DNA of 64,000 bases. Source: Pegoplata infirma. Lineage: Eukaryota; Arthropoda; Insecta; Diptera; Anthomyiidae. A model generated the notes under the pieces. The model ran no database searches, had not been told where the DNA came from, and was given only the letters and a program-made list of their open reading frames with translations. Location of the stretch: the NCBI GenBank assembly GCA_963921195.1, contig OY992539.1:211858035-211922034 (forward strand), written 5' to 3'. Positions within the stretch are counted from its first letter, which is position 1; the number at the start of each line of letters is the position of its first letter. Below, piece by piece: positions 13,010 to 25,600 of the stretch. The position numbers were made by a program, and so were the translations under genes.

Positions 13010-13965
13010 TGTAGAACATTTTTGAACTACAATTTTTCCATAGAAACTTTTTCAAAGACAATTTTTATAAAGAAAAGTTCTTAAAGATAATTTTTCTATA
13101 AAAAACTTCCTCAAAGACAATTTTTCTATAGAAAATTAATCTTTAAACAATTTTGCAAAAGCAATTTTTCTTTAAAAATTGTTTTTCAGACATTTTTTAT
13201 AAAAATATTGTCTTTTAGAAATTTTCTATTGAAAAATTGACTTTGAGAAATTTTTATAAAAAAATAGTCCTTAAAAATTTTTTTATAGAAAAATTGTCTT
13301 GAAGAAATTTTTTTTTGGAAATTTCTTAAAGACAGGTTTTCTATAGAAAATTTTTAAAAGAAATTTTCTGGAAGAAAATGTTTCTTCAGAATCTTTCTTA
13401 AAGACAATTTTTCTATAGAAAATTTATAAGAAACAGATTTTCTATACAAAATTTCTAACAGACAATTTTTCTATAAAAAATTTCTAAAAGACAGGTTTTC
13501 TCCCAGCAAAATTTTCTGTTCCAAATAATCGGTTCCAGAACGCATTAAATTAACCTGCAACCGGTTCTACTTAACATTCCAGAATCAATGATTTTTGTTT
13601 GAAATTGTCCCAAAAGCAATCGTTTTTTAGAGCAAGCAGTTTTTTTGAAATATAATTTTACATAAAAAATGTTGTTGTGATTACCGTAGAATATATTCAA
13701 GAATCTATTGAACCAGGAATTTGTTCCAAAAAATTTTCCTGGGCTATAGAAGAAAATTTTTCTTCAGAAACTTTTTCAAACACAATTTTCCTATAGAAAA
13801 TTTATAAGAGACAGGTTTTCTATAGAAAATTTCTAACAACAATTTTTCTATAAAAAAATTTCTGAAAGACAGGTTTTCTATTGAAAATTTCTAACAGACA
13901 ATTTTTCTATAGAACATTTCTCAAAGACAATTCTTCTATAGAAACTGTCTCAAAGAAAATGTTCT
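13010..13965. repeat. Degenerate relatives of array 1 unit
   Basis: Irregular tandem copies of AAAGACAATTTTTCTATAGA and variants with GACAGGTTTTCTATAG. The TTTCTATAGAAA core is the same as in array 1, but the linker differs and copies are strongly diverged. Interrupted by the MITE at 13502-13743. Confidence 0.7.
13502..13743. mobile_element. MITE with CCCAGCAAAA ends and 2-bp TSD
   Basis: Starts CCCAGCAAAATTTTCTGTTC and ends AAAAAATTTTCCTGGG. It is flanked by CT at 13500-13501 and at 13744-13745. Removing the element plus one CT restores TTTTCTATAG of the surrounding repeat, which confirms the boundaries. It is 242 bp with no coding capacity. Related ends occur at 19564-19795 and 30293-30718. 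The superfamily is uncertain. Confidence 0.75.
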
Positions 13966-14163
13966 CCATTGCGATCCTCGTATCTCATTTAATAATTGCT
14001 CAATCTGGACGCTATCAAGCTTAAATTAAAGCTTGGAAAATTTCATACATATCAAATTTTTCAAAAATAGTCGATTGATAATAATCAGGTTTAGTATTAA
14101 TAACATTTTCTTTAAAGAACTGCTAACAAATATATGCTGTTCCATTATAACTTTGAGTCACTG
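13966..14163. mobile_element. One arm of element X (CAGTGACTCAAA terminus)
   Basis: Contains TTTAATTTAAGCTTGA-type inverted repeats and ends TTTGAGTCACTG followed by TA. The same arm is found at 28023-28378, in inverse at 28583-29239, and as a short fragment ending at 32564. The TA dinucleotide and CAGTG terminus suggest a Tc1/mariner-type element; this is inference. Confidence 0.6.
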
Positions 14164-14169
14164 TACCTC

Positions 14170-15640
14170 CTGTTTGTAAAAATTAGTAAATTTACTAATT
14201 TATTTTTTTGAGAGTATCTATATTTCCTTTATATTTTCCACTTCATTTCCAACTACTTTCTTTATAGTTCTAAAGTAATTTCAAGTTCCTTTGATTAACT
14301 TCACTTATGGAAGAATTTTAGTCTTGCATTATACTTTTTATTTCGGTTTTGTCATGTTCAATTGCTTGTGACAAAGAATAATAAAGGACACAATTAGATG
14401 CAATTAGTGAAAGAAAAGGGTTCTTAAAACAACAACGACAAAAGGAGTACGCAAGTAGTGGTAAAAACGAAAAACACAAAACAGCACACACGAAAAAAAA
14501 TAGCTCAAAACAAAAATCACACACTAAAGAAGAGTTCATTAGAAAAATATGAAATGAAGTTTTGATTTTTCTAAAAGACAAAAAAACTTAGCATACTTTA
14601 GGGAGTTAGAAAAGAATAAAAATTATAGCATGCTAGAAAATTTTTTAAAAATGATATTTAAACCAGCAAGTTAAATCAAGGAAGCATAATATACTTGAGA
14701 TGAAAGGAAAATATAAGGATATATTTTCCATAGATTTTTTGTTGTTGTTAGCCTAAAGAGTGATTTTTAAGAGTTTTTGTAAATATTATTTTGACAAAAG
14801 ATATTTCCTTATGGATAACCCAAAAAAAAAGTCAAAAAGCGAAACGCTTTTTGCCAATTGAAATGTAATTGTGTGTTGTTATTAGGCTTATTTGAGAGTA
14901 AAACGACAAAAAAAATATGCAAGAAAATTTTGCTATTTTTTTGGGGTGGAAAAATCTTTTGTGGCACTAGAAAGAACTCTGCAAATGTCAGGTGTGTGTT
15001 TATGTTAACGCACAAAAGTGCCTAAAAAAAAGTAGAAAATCCTTCAATATTTGTATTTTTTTTTTGACGTTAAAAGTGGTACTCGGCTTGGTCTTGACAA
15101 CAAATTGAAATACATTGTTGCAAGTAGCAACAAAACGAAGAAAAAAGGAAAAGTATGTACTTGTTAAGCAATTGCAGCACATAAATACATTTAGAAATTT
15201 TCCAAAGTATACAAAAAAAAAAAGAAAAAACTTCAAAGTCAACGCGAGGGAAAATATTTTTTTTTGTGAACCAACAAAACAACACGTTGCATCAACACAA
15301 ATACACACAGTAAGAAGGCATGAGAAGATGCAACAACACACAACACAAAAAAAAAACTGTTGCAATAACATTAGAGAAAGTAAAGGCAAACAATGGTGGA
15401 TATAATAAGAAGACGAAACATACAAAAAAATGGAAATCTTTTAAAAAGTTTTCTTTTATACAACACACACAAAACGAGGCAAGCAACATCTAAACACACA
15501 CACACAAAGTAACTGCAGCATAAATATGCAGCAAAAAAAGATGCATTACAAAAGGCAAAGAACAAAATTTTATGTAAAGTAACTTAAAGTAGGGGAAGAG
15601 GAAGATTATTATAAGGATTTGTTAAGGAAAAATGTGGCCG
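14170..15640. other. Intergenic, no gene seen
   Basis: AT-rich with A- and CA-rich stretches (about 15280-15560: ACACAAC and AACACACAC runs). Several overlapping ORFs on both strands arise from this bias and match nothing recognisable. It could be part of a neighbouring gene's long intron, but there is no positive evidence. Confidence 0.5.
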
Positions 15641-15643
15641 ACT

Positions 15644-15660
15644 GGTTAGGTTAGGTTAAC
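15644..15660 (-). mobile_element. 3' end of LINE copy 1, split off by foldback element
   Basis: GGTTAGGTTAGGTT is the reverse complement of the CCTAACC-type 3' end seen on the other copies (near 44925 plus strand and 36812 minus strand). The rest of this LINE resumes at 17440, on the far side of the foldback element. Confidence 0.65.
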
Positions 15661-15662
15661 AA

Positions 15663-17439
15663 CATCGTCCGACAGCCAATATTAAACATGAACCGGACAG
15701 CCAAAATTAAACATGAACCGGGTGATATACTTCTGAAAGTAGAGATCCAATGGAGTAAAACTGCATTTGCAGTTTTTCATTTCGTGAACCTGTTTCCTTT
15801 TAAAAGCAATTCAAAGTTCTAAAGGATACATTTTGCAAAACATTTTTGAAATATTTGTACTTGTCCTAGTATGACACTGGTGATGGCAAATGAAAGAGCA
15901 GGATCTCCCCTAATTTTTCCATTTTTTTATTTTGCCATATCAGGATAAAAGGATGTGAATAAAGTCATTTGAAATCTTTATCAAAATATTATGAATATTA
16001 TGAAAATTTTTAAGGATATTGAAGGATACATTTTTGTAAGGACGTAACTTACTTCCTTTTTCTTTATATGTAAAAACAGTAAAATTGAAAAATTAGGGAA
16101 GATCCTCCTCCTTCATTTGGTATCAATAGTGGGGTAATTCCAAAAGTTTTCGCCCCACTGTGCGGAAACATGCCTTTGGACGCCACTGAGAATTTGGCTC
16201 ATAGATATCCACGTTTATATGAGATATGTTGCATTTTTGGATTTTCAAAATTTGCTGTAGTTTTCAAATTATCGCGGGTCAAAGTTCGACTTTTTTAGCA
16301 AAAGTCATAAAAATACATGACGTTTAACGTGCTCTAACTTTTTAACTAGTAATCCGATTATCACAAGTAATGGCTCATATGAAAGCTTAATTCTTCTTCT
16401 TTTAGGAAATATTTTCAAAAGCATACAGTTTTGTTTCAGAAGTGTTGCAAAAATTCAAAAACATTTTTTTTTTGCGAATATTTAAAAAAACACATCATCG
16501 ATTTTTTTAAAAAAAAGTTTGGTGATAAACAATACTGTTTTGTACAACATATCCAAAATTCAGAGTGGGATCCCAATGGGATCAAAAAATATTCTGGTTT
16601 TAGTACGAAGTTCTTAAATTTTAACTTAGAAAATTAAAATTTAATGTTTCTTCAATATAAAAATTTAAATTTTCAAAGAAAATTATACTATTAAAATTTT
16701 TAAAAACATTCAAAACATTAGAAATTTAAATTTTCTAAGGGAAAAATATGAGAACCTCGTACTTAAAACAGAATAGTTTTTGATGCCATGGAGATCCCAC
16801 TCTGAATTTTGAATATGTTATACAAAACATTGTTATTTTTCACCAGAATTTTTTTTTTAAAAATCGAAGATGTGTTTTTTTAAATATTCAAAAAGAAAAA
16901 ATGTTTTTGCATTTTTGCACCATTTCTGTAAAAAAAATGTGTTATTTTAAAAATATTTTCTAAAAGAAGAACCCCAGCTTTCACATGAGCCTATAGTGAA
17001 AATCGGGTCGTTGGTTAAGAAGTTACAGCTCTTTAAACGTGATGTATTTTTCTTACTTTTGCTTAAAAAGTCAATCTTTGACCCGCCATAATTCGTTAAA
17101 TACACCAAATGTAAAAAAACGATATATGGTACATATATCATATTTATGAGGGCTATCTATGTGTCAAGCTTCAAATTAATCTGAGACACCATTTCCAAAA
17201 ATGACTAAAATTTGAGCTAAATTTTCTGGAATGGCCCAGTGGCATCCTAGGACAAGTACAAATATTAAAAAAAAATATTTTATAAAATTTAATCCTCTAA
17301 AACTTTGAAGTCCTTTTAAAAGGAAACAGGATCACAAAATAAAAAACTGTAAATGCAGTTTTACTACATTGGATCTCTACTTTGAGTATGTTATCCAGTT
17401 GGTGTTTAACGACTTTTTTTCATCATTTGTCGGACGGTG
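15663..17439. mobile_element. Foldback element F, 1.78 kb, nearly whole-length inverted repeat
   Basis: The ends are CATCGTCCGACAG at left and TTTGTCGGACGGTG at right. Paired segments run inwards: GTAAAACTGCATTTGCAGTT (about 15755) with its complement at about 17345, and GTGGGATCCCAATGGGATC (about 16565) with AGATCCCACTCTGAATTTTG near 16790. The axis is near 16650. No transposase frame is present. Related ends at 31443 and 32479 have CACCG termini with flanking TA. It interrupts the 3' end of LINE copy 1. Confidence 0.8.
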
Positions 17440-19145
17440 AAAGTGGCACATATACTCTGAGGTCCGTTGTGATACCACGTGTTGGTAATGGGGTTCCCCT
17501 ACTAGTCCCTGCTGTTAAACCAATTTGTGCTTCTTATGAAACTTCGGGCAGCTCCCTAAATCCCAGTGAAGCAAGTCTCTGACCAGAAAGTGCGGGGCAA
17601 TGGCAGATAAAGTGTTTTATAGTTTCCACCATCTCCTTATCCATGCAACTCCGGCAAAAGTCGTTTGACGCACACTCAACCGCTCAGCGTACTTTTCTTT
17701 AAGACAGTGTCTGGTAATTACAGCAATCACCGTCGAAATCTCTCCTCTTGGAAGCAACATCACCTCACTTGTGCGCTTCTGATTAGGTTAGCTTAAGAGG
17801 CTAACGTAACAAGAGACTAGATCGTGATTTAAAGTGATATCTTGAGGAAAGAAGGATGGGGGAGGTAGGTGCACTTCTGATTAGGTTAGGGTAAGAAGTT
17901 TATGTAACGTCCACGAGAGCAGATCCTGATCCAAAGTGATGCCTTGGTAAATAGGATAGCCTAAGGCTGGATGTATAAACCTTTTTTAGGAGTTGTGCGA
18001 TGGTTTTCACCAATCTCTTTATTATTATGAGATGAAAACCATTCACTCCTGGAGTTTTGTGTGGTCCAAAAGAACCAATTGCCTGTTTATCTTTTTCCTC
18101 TGTAACGAAGTCCACATTCCGTAATTGCCAAATATGTATTGACTCGTCTGTTTTATCCAGTTGACCAGGACCCAGGATTAAGAGAAGGTCAAAACTGTAG
18201 TGTAGTCTCACACGTCTATCCATGAACCCATCTTAGATTAGTCTCCATCGCGTAACAAAGCCGTATATTTTGCTTGCAAGTTTCTAGACTATAGAGGCAA
18301 AAAAATACATTTTCCGTTGATACCTGTAAAGTAGTTCCCAGTCTCTCAAACTCATTGACTTTGCAATTTCCAGGAATGTCTCTGTGTCCTGGGACCCATA
18401 TGAGTCGTATGTCAAACTGCTTGGCCATCTTATTTAAAGACATGCGGCAGTTAAGGGCAGATTTTGTTTTCAGAAACCTTGACTCCAGGGACTTGACCGC
18501 GGCTTGACTGTCGGAATAGATGTTTACTGCGGTTGTACGCAAGACATTGCAACTCAAACAGTCAGGCACTTCCTATATTGCCAGCATCTCTACCTGGTAA
18601 ACACTGCCATGATCTGGTAGTCTTCGAGCCAGGCGCAACCCAAGCTCTTCCGAATAGACTCCGAAGACCACTTGTTTGAAAAGCTTCGATCCATTTGAAA
18701 AAAGATTTGTAGAGGATCCACTACCCGGAATGTCCCTCATCCAAGAGTCCCTGGATGTAAAGTGGCAATCAAAAAGACTTATAAAGATAGCACAGTCCAC
18801 ATATTGTGGTATTGTTATAATTTTCAAGACCGCAGAAAAACAGGATCAAAAGCAGGAACCTTTTTTTCCTTCTAAACAAAACAAATTCAGTTTTACTCGG
18901 ATTACCCTCCAGACCAGTTTTTGGCCCATTTAGACAGAATTTTCGGAGATGCCTGAAGAATGAACCTTAATTTTGGCAAGTGCTTTCCCTTTACCGCTAT
19001 CGCGACATCGTCAGCATATGCAACAACATGACAACCACGTGCTTCTAGAGAGAGCAGCATTGAATTCAGTGTCAGGTTCCAAAGACGCCGTAAAAGAACA
19101 CTTCCCTGTGGGGTGCCCTTATTGACAAATCGAGAAATTTCTCTG
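17440..19145 (-). mobile_element. LINE copy 1 (RT + RNase H + zinc knuckle), decayed
   Basis: A non-LTR retrotransposon remnant read from high to low coordinates. First comes the reverse-transcriptase palm, with GTPQGSVL followed by the YADD catalytic motif at about 19022-19008. The RNase H domain follows at about 18840-18220 (IYSDSQAAVKSLESRFLKT and LIWVPGHRDIPGN), then a C-terminal Cys/His segment near 17680-17600. Stops and frameshifts split the frame, so it is dead. RNase H after RT is known from the I, LOA and R1-type clades; the exact clade is not resolved. The 3' tip lies beyond the foldback element at 15644-15660. Confidence 0.88.
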
Positions 19146-19149
19146 TCTA

Positions 19150-19535
19150 GAAAAGTTCTCAGATTCTGAGAATTTTTTTATTCGGCAAAATGCCTTCTCT
19201 TAGAATTTTTCTATACGAAGAAATGTTTCACAGAATCTGAAATTTTTTTACGAAAAAATGTCTCAGGGTCTGAGAATTTTTCTATAAGGAAAAGTTTCAC
19301 AGAATCTAGGAATATTTCTATACAAAAAAATGTTTTACAAAATCTGAGAACTTTTCTTGAAAATATACGTGTCTCAGAATCAAAGAATTTTTCTATTCGA
19401 TAAAATGTTTTACAGAATATAAAAAAAATTTCAAACGGAAAAACATTTCAGAATCTGGGAATTTTTCTATATATAACGTTTCAGAATCTAAAAATTTTAT
19501 AAGATTTTTTTCTAAAATCTCTCATTTTGCCTTAT
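19150..19535. repeat. Degenerate 35-bp-type units related to array 2
   Basis: Irregular copies of CAGAATCTGAGAATTTTTCT with TATA and GAAAAATG spacers. The order of parts matches array 2 (palindromic CTCAGA..TCTGAG, then TTTTTCTATA, then GAAAAA), but copies are heavily diverged. Probably an old layer of the same family. Confidence 0.7.
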
Positions 19536-19563
19536 TGTCCAGCACATGTTAACTTATTAGCTG

Positions 19564-19795
19564 CCCAGCAAAAACTTGGTAATGGGTACCCCTTCCTGTC
19601 TCGCTTACGTGGTAATGGCTTTGAATACTACTAATTACCATTAGCATAACTTTGCGCCAAAAAATGCAAAATGTGGTTACCTCCAATGACATCACCGTGT
19701 TAATGTAATTAACATTGAAATTGGGAGGAAACTAGTTACTCATATTTTTGCTAACCCCCTAAGTAAATTACTTGGTAAGCGAAGTTTTTGCTGGG
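19564..19795. mobile_element. MITE with CCCAGCAAAAACTT ends
   Basis: The left end CCCAGCAAAAACTTGGTAAT pairs with the right end GCGAAGTTTTTGCTGGG. It is flanked by TG at 19562-19563 and 19796-19797, so the target duplication is again 2 bp. 232 bp, non-coding; same terminal type as 13502-13743. Confidence 0.75.
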
Positions 19796-19799
19796 TGGT

Positions 19800-20390
19800 T
19801 CCATTTGATATCCTAGTTTCAAAGGACAACTTCCCTTATGGTTCTACTTAATACTTTCCCCTACTTAAATTTTAGAAAAGAACGTTTTTGGTTTTTTTAT
19901 TTTAATTGGCTTTTAATACAAAAGAAGTGGTAGGTAGAAGTAGAAAAAAGAAACAGGAAAAAAAAACTACGCAACAAACTGTGAATATGTTTTTGTTTTG
20001 TTTTCACATGCTCAAGGATAATATACCCGATTTTAGCTGGTTGTTTAACAATGTGGGGTATTTCATTTAAAAAAGAACGAACTTAAAATTTTGGAATTGA
20101 AAACAATTTGGAATTTATTTTTAAAGGCTAGAAAAGGGTACTTTAACCACTTTTCTAAAGAGTCGTTGTTAGGAAATTCGGATATAAGTGAGGATAACAA
20201 ATGTGTCCTTATACCCTTAAAGAAAAAATTTCTTTATATTGATGAAAAATTACATTAATGTGATGAAATGTTACATCAATTTTTATTCAGTGCTGATGAA
20301 GCGGTATCATCTATTACAGGAATTTATTTTTATATGAAAAATAAAAAAAATATTAATTTTTATCTTTATTTGACCTTTTTTATATTTCAG
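19800..20390. other. Intergenic, no gene seen
   Basis: AT-rich, without a recognisable gene or bounded repeat. The stretch just before 20395 runs directly into array 2. Confidence 0.45.
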
Positions 20391-20394
20391 ATTC

Positions 20395-21405
20395 TGAGAC
20401 ACTTTTCCGATAGAAAAATTCGCGGAGTTTGAGACATTTTTCCTATAGAAAAAGTCTCAGATTCTGAGACATTTTTCCTATAGAAAAAGTCTCAGATTCT
20501 GAGACATTTTTCCTATAGAAAAAGTCTCAGATTCTGAGACATTTTTCCTATAGAAAAAGTCTCAGATTCTGAGACATTTTTCTTATAGAAAAAGTCTCAG
20601 ATTCTGAGACATTTTTCTTATAGAAAAAGTCTCAGATTCTGAGACATTTTTCTTATAGAAAAAGTCTCAGATTCTGAGACATTTTTCTTATAGAAAAAGT
20701 CTCAGATTCTGAGACATTTTTCTTATAGAAAAAGTCTCAGATTCTGAGACATTTTTCTTATAGAAAAAGTCTCAGATTCTGAGACATTTTTCTTATAGAA
20801 AAAGTCTCAGATTCTGAGACATTTTTCTTATAGAAAAAGTCTCAGATTCTGAGACATTTTTCTTATAGAAAAAGTCTCAGATTCTGAGACATTTTTCTTA
20901 TAGAAAAAGTCTCAGATTCTGAGACATTTTTCTTATAGAAAAAGTCTCAGATTCTGAGACATTTTTCTTATAGAAAAAGTCTCAGATTCTGAGACATTTT
21001 TCTTATAGAAAAAGTCTCAGATTCTGAGACATTTTTCTTATAGAAAAAGTCTCAGATTCTGAGACATTTTTCTTATAGAAAAAGTCTCAGATTCTGAGAC
21101 ATTTTTCTTATAGAAAAAGTCTCAGATTCTGAGACATTTTTCTTATAGAAAAAGTCTCAGATTCTGAGACATTTTTCTTATAGAAAAAGTCTCAGATTCT
21201 GAGACATTTTTCTTATAGAAAAAGTCTCAGATTCTGAGACATTTTTCTTATAGAAAAAGTCTCAGATTCTGAGACATTTTTCTTATAGAAAAAGTCTCAG
21301 ATTCTGAGATATTTTTCTTATAGAAAGTCTCAGATTCTGAGACATTTTTCTTATAGAAAAAGATTCTGAGACATTTTTCTTATAGAAAAAGTCTCAGATT
21401 CTGAG
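20395..21405. repeat. Tandem array 2, 35-bp unit, about 28 copies
   Basis: The unit is GTCTCAGATTCTGAGAC, then ATTTTTCTTATAGAAAAA. The first 17 bases are a perfect palindrome around one central T. The second part is the TTTCTTATAGAAA core shared with arrays 1 and 3. Copies are almost identical except for a C/T variant (TTTCCTATAG in the first four units, TTTCTTATAG in the rest) and shorter units near 21325-21365. No spacer variation, hence not CRISPR. Confidence 0.95.
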
Positions 21406-22600
21406 GATTAGTATATATAATTGTTGCTTTAAAAGTGTTCCTAGCAATTCTCATTTAGGTTGTGTAATATTTGAAATATTATGTCTGGTTTGATGCTTGA
21501 TCAGACAACAATGATTCTTCAAAATCTGCTGATGATCCTTTAGTAAGGGTGAAACAGATTGGTACAGATGTACTATGAGATGTTTATGTACTATAAATAG
21601 TTTATTATGAAAATATCATAAATAGAATTTTTTGGGCCTCGAGCTAGAGTAATACGAGTAAATACAGTTTTAGTTATTTTTACCTTCGAGTACAAAAAAT
21701 AAAAAAACAAATTTCGAATATATTTTCGATTTTAATTTTTTGCTATGAAATCTCCCCTATTACAACTCTTTATATTTTATTTGGATGTTGTTGGGGGAAA
21801 GTTGTAAATACTCATTAAACATTCACTTTTTTTTTTGCTCTGTAAAAACATGACGACTTTTGACGGCGTTTTTACTTTGATGTTAAAAGTGTTTTTGTGT
21901 TTTTTTGATGATGATGATTCTAGCGAGGAGTTGTTTTCCTCTTCTTACAGCTTTTTTTTAATTTTTCCTTCAAAAACAAAAAATGAAAAAAAAAACAGTT
22001 AAAAAAATAATGTCGCATTATGCAGCAGATAAACACTTGAGAGTATGGTTTGAAATTTTTACTGCATCAAAATGCACTGTATGTTTAAGTTTTTTTTTTC
22101 GTTTTTGCGTATTTGGTACACGGATGCATTTTAACATTCCCATGCAAAAAGATTTTTGTTAAAATTGGTTTTTCTATTTAAATGTCATCATTAACATCAA
22201 CACAGCAGCATCCCAACAACCATCGTTCATAACATATGTGAAAAAAAACGCCAACTTCACAGCATCCTGTTTAAAAAGGACTTGTTTTGATTTGGAGTTT
22301 CAAATCAAAATGCGTTGTTTAGAAAAATTTTGTTAAACAAAAAAAAAAACAAGAAGCTTGACTATTTGAAGTTTGTTATGGTTACAATAATAAAGGAATA
22401 ATATTTCTTTGATGTTGGGCTCCTTAGGGTTATAGGAAGGAATTTTGTAGTATTATTTAATCAAAAAGATTTCAAGGATGTCATATTTTAAAAGAAAACA
22501 TGAATCGCGGCTTAAAAAATAATACATGCTAGCATACAAAGAAAGATTTTATATCTTAGAAAATAATTTAGAGATCATTTATACAAAATAAAAATTAAAA
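21406..22600. other. Intergenic between arrays 2 and 3, no gene seen
   Basis: Starts with a copy of the dispersed motif (AAAATATCATAAATAGAATT, then CCTCGAGCT at about 21636). The rest, about 21680-22600, appears unique within the window: T- and A-rich, with ATG/GAT repeats near 21900 and no convincing coding frame. Confidence 0.5.
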
Positions 22601-22604
22601 AAAC

Positions 22605-25600
22605 AATCAATCTGAATTCGGAGTTATTTTTTTCTTATAGAAAAATTACTCTGAATTCGGAGTTAATTTTTCTTATAGAAAAATTACTCTGAATTCGGAG
22701 TGAGTTATTTTTTCTTATAGAAAAATTACTCTGAATTCGGAGTGAGTTATTTTTTCTTATAGAAAAATTACTTTGAATTCGGAGTGAGTTATTTTTTCTT
22801 ATAGAAAAATTACTCTGAATTCGGAGTTATTTTTTTATTATAGAAAAATTACTCTGAATTCGGAGTTATTTTTTCTTATAGAAAAATTACTCTGAATTCG
22901 GAGTTATTTTTTCTTATAGAAAAATTACTCTGAATTCGGAGTTATTTTTTCTTATAGAAAAATTACTCTGAATTCGGAGTTATTTTTTCTTATAGAAAAA
23001 TTACTCTGAATTCGGAGTTATTTTTTCTTATAGAAAAATTACTCTGAATTCGGAGTTATTTTTTCTTATAGAAAAATTACTCTGAATTCGGAGTTATTTT
23101 TTTTTTATAGAAAAATTACTCTGAATTCGGAGTTATTTTTTTTTTATAGAAAAATTACTCTGAATTCGGAGTTATTTTTTCTTATAGAAAAATTACTCTG
23201 AATTCGGAGTTATTTTTTCTTATAGAAAAATTACTCTGAATTCGGAGTTATTTTTTCTTATAGAAAAATTACTCTGAATTCGGAGTTATTTTTTCTTATA
23301 GAAAAATTACTCTGAATTCGGAGTTATTTTTTCTTATAGAAAAATTACTCTGAATTCGGAGTTATTTTTTCTTATAGAAAAATTACTCTGAATTCGGAGT
23401 TATTTTTTCTTATAGAAAAATTACTCTGAATTCGGAGTTATTTTTTCTTATAGAAAAATTACTCTGAATTCGGAGTTATTTTTTCTTATAGAAAAATTAC
23501 TCTGAATTCGGAGTTATTTTTTCTTATAGAAAAATTACTCTGAATTCGGAGTTATTTTTTCTTATAGAAAAATTACTCTGAATTCGGAGTTATTTTTTCT
23601 TATAAGAAAAAATTACTCTGAATTCGGAGTTATTTTTTCTTATAGAAAATTTTACTCTGAATTCGGAGTTATTTTTTCTTATAGAAAATTTTACTCTGAA
23701 TTCGGAGTTATTTTTTCTTATAGAAAATTTTACTCTGAATTCGGAGTTATTTTTTCTTATAGAAAAATTACTCTGCATTCGGAGTTATTTTTTCTTATAG
23801 AAAAATTACTCTGAATTCGGAGTTATTTTTTTCTTATAGAAAAATTACTCTGAATTCGGAGTTATTTTTTCTTATAGAAAAATTACTCTGAATTCGGAGT
23901 TATTTTTTCTTATAGAAAAATTACTCTGAATTCGGAGTTATTTTTTCTTATAGAAAAATTACTCTGAATTCGGAGTTATTTTTTCTTATAGAAAAATTAC
24001 TCTGAATTCGGAGTTATTTTTTTCTTATAGAAAAATTACTCTGAATTCGGAGTTATTTTTTTCTTATAGAAAAATTACTCTGAATTCGGAGTTATTTTTT
24101 TCTTATAGAAAAATTACTCTGAATTCGGAGTTATTTTTTTCTTATAGAAAAATTACTCTGAATTCGGAGTTATTTTTTTCTTATAGAAAAATTACTCTGA
24201 ATTCGGAGTTATTTTTTTCTTATAGAAAAATTACTCTGAATTCGGAGTTATTTTTTTCTTATAGAAAAATTACTCTGAATTCGGAGTTATTTTTTTCTTA
24301 TAGAAAAATTACTCTGAATTCGGAGTTATTTTTTTCTTATAGAAAAATTACTCTGAATTCGGAGTTATTTTTTTCTTATAGAAAAATTACTCTGAATTCG
24401 GAGTTATTTTTTTCTTATAGAAAAATTACTCTGAATTCGGAGTTATTTTTTTTCTTATAGAAAAATTACTCTGAATTCGGAGTTATTTTTTTCTTATAGA
24501 AAAATTACTCTGAATTCGGAGTTATTTTTTCTTATAGAAAAATTACTCTGAATTCGGAGTTATTTTTTCTTATAGAAAAATTACTCTGAATTCGGAGTTA
24601 TTTTTTCTTATAGAAAAATTACTCTGAATTCGGAGTTATTTTTTCTTATAGAAAAATTACTCTGAATTCGGAGTTATTTTTTCTTATAGAAAAATTACTC
24701 TGAATTCGGAGTTATTTTTTCTTATAGAAAAATTACTCTGAATTCGGAGTTATTTTTTCTTATAGAAAAATTACTCTGAATTCGGAGTTATTTTTTCTTA
24801 TAGAAAAATTACTCTGAATTCGGAGTTGTTTTTTCTTATAGAAAAATTACTCTGAATTCGGAGTTATTTTTTCTTATAGAAAAATTACTCTGAATTCGGA
24901 GTTATTTTTTCTTATAGAAAAATTACTCTGAATTCGGAGTTATTTTTTCTTATAGAAAAATTACTCTGAATTCGAAGTTATTTTTTCTTATAGAAAAATT
25001 ACTCCGACTTCGGAGTTATTTTTTCTTATAGAAAAATTACGCTGAATTCGGAGTTATTTTTTTCTTATAGAAAAATTACTCTGAATTCGGAGTTATTTTT
25101 TTCTTATAGAAAAATTACTCTGAATTCGGAGTTATTTTTTTTCTTATAGAAAAATTACTCTGAATTCGGAGTTATTTTTTTCTTATAGAAAAATTACTCT
25201 GAATTCGGAGTTATTTTTTTCTTATAGAAAAATTACTCTGAATTCGGAGTTATTTTTTTCTTATAGAAAAATTACTCTGAATTCGGAGTTATTTTTTCTT
25301 ATAGAAAAATTACTCTGAATTCGGAGTTGTTTTTTCTTATAGAAAAATTACTCTGAATTCGGAGTTATTTTTTCTTATAGAAAAATTACTCTGAATTCGG
25401 AGTTATTTTTTCTTATAGAAAAATTACTCTGAATTCGGAGTTATTTTTTCTTATAGAAAAATTACTCTGAATTCGGAGTTATTTTTTCTTATAGAAAAAT
25501 TACTCTGAATTCGGAGTTATTTTTTCTTATAGAAAAATTACTCTGAATTCGGAGTTATTTTTTCTTATAGAAAAATTACTCTGAATTCGGAGTTATTTTT

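Noticed and set aside
15000..15565. Several overlapping Cys/Phe-rich ORFs
   Set aside because: They arise on one strand from A- and CA-rich sequence in all frames; none resembles a known cysteine-rich family.
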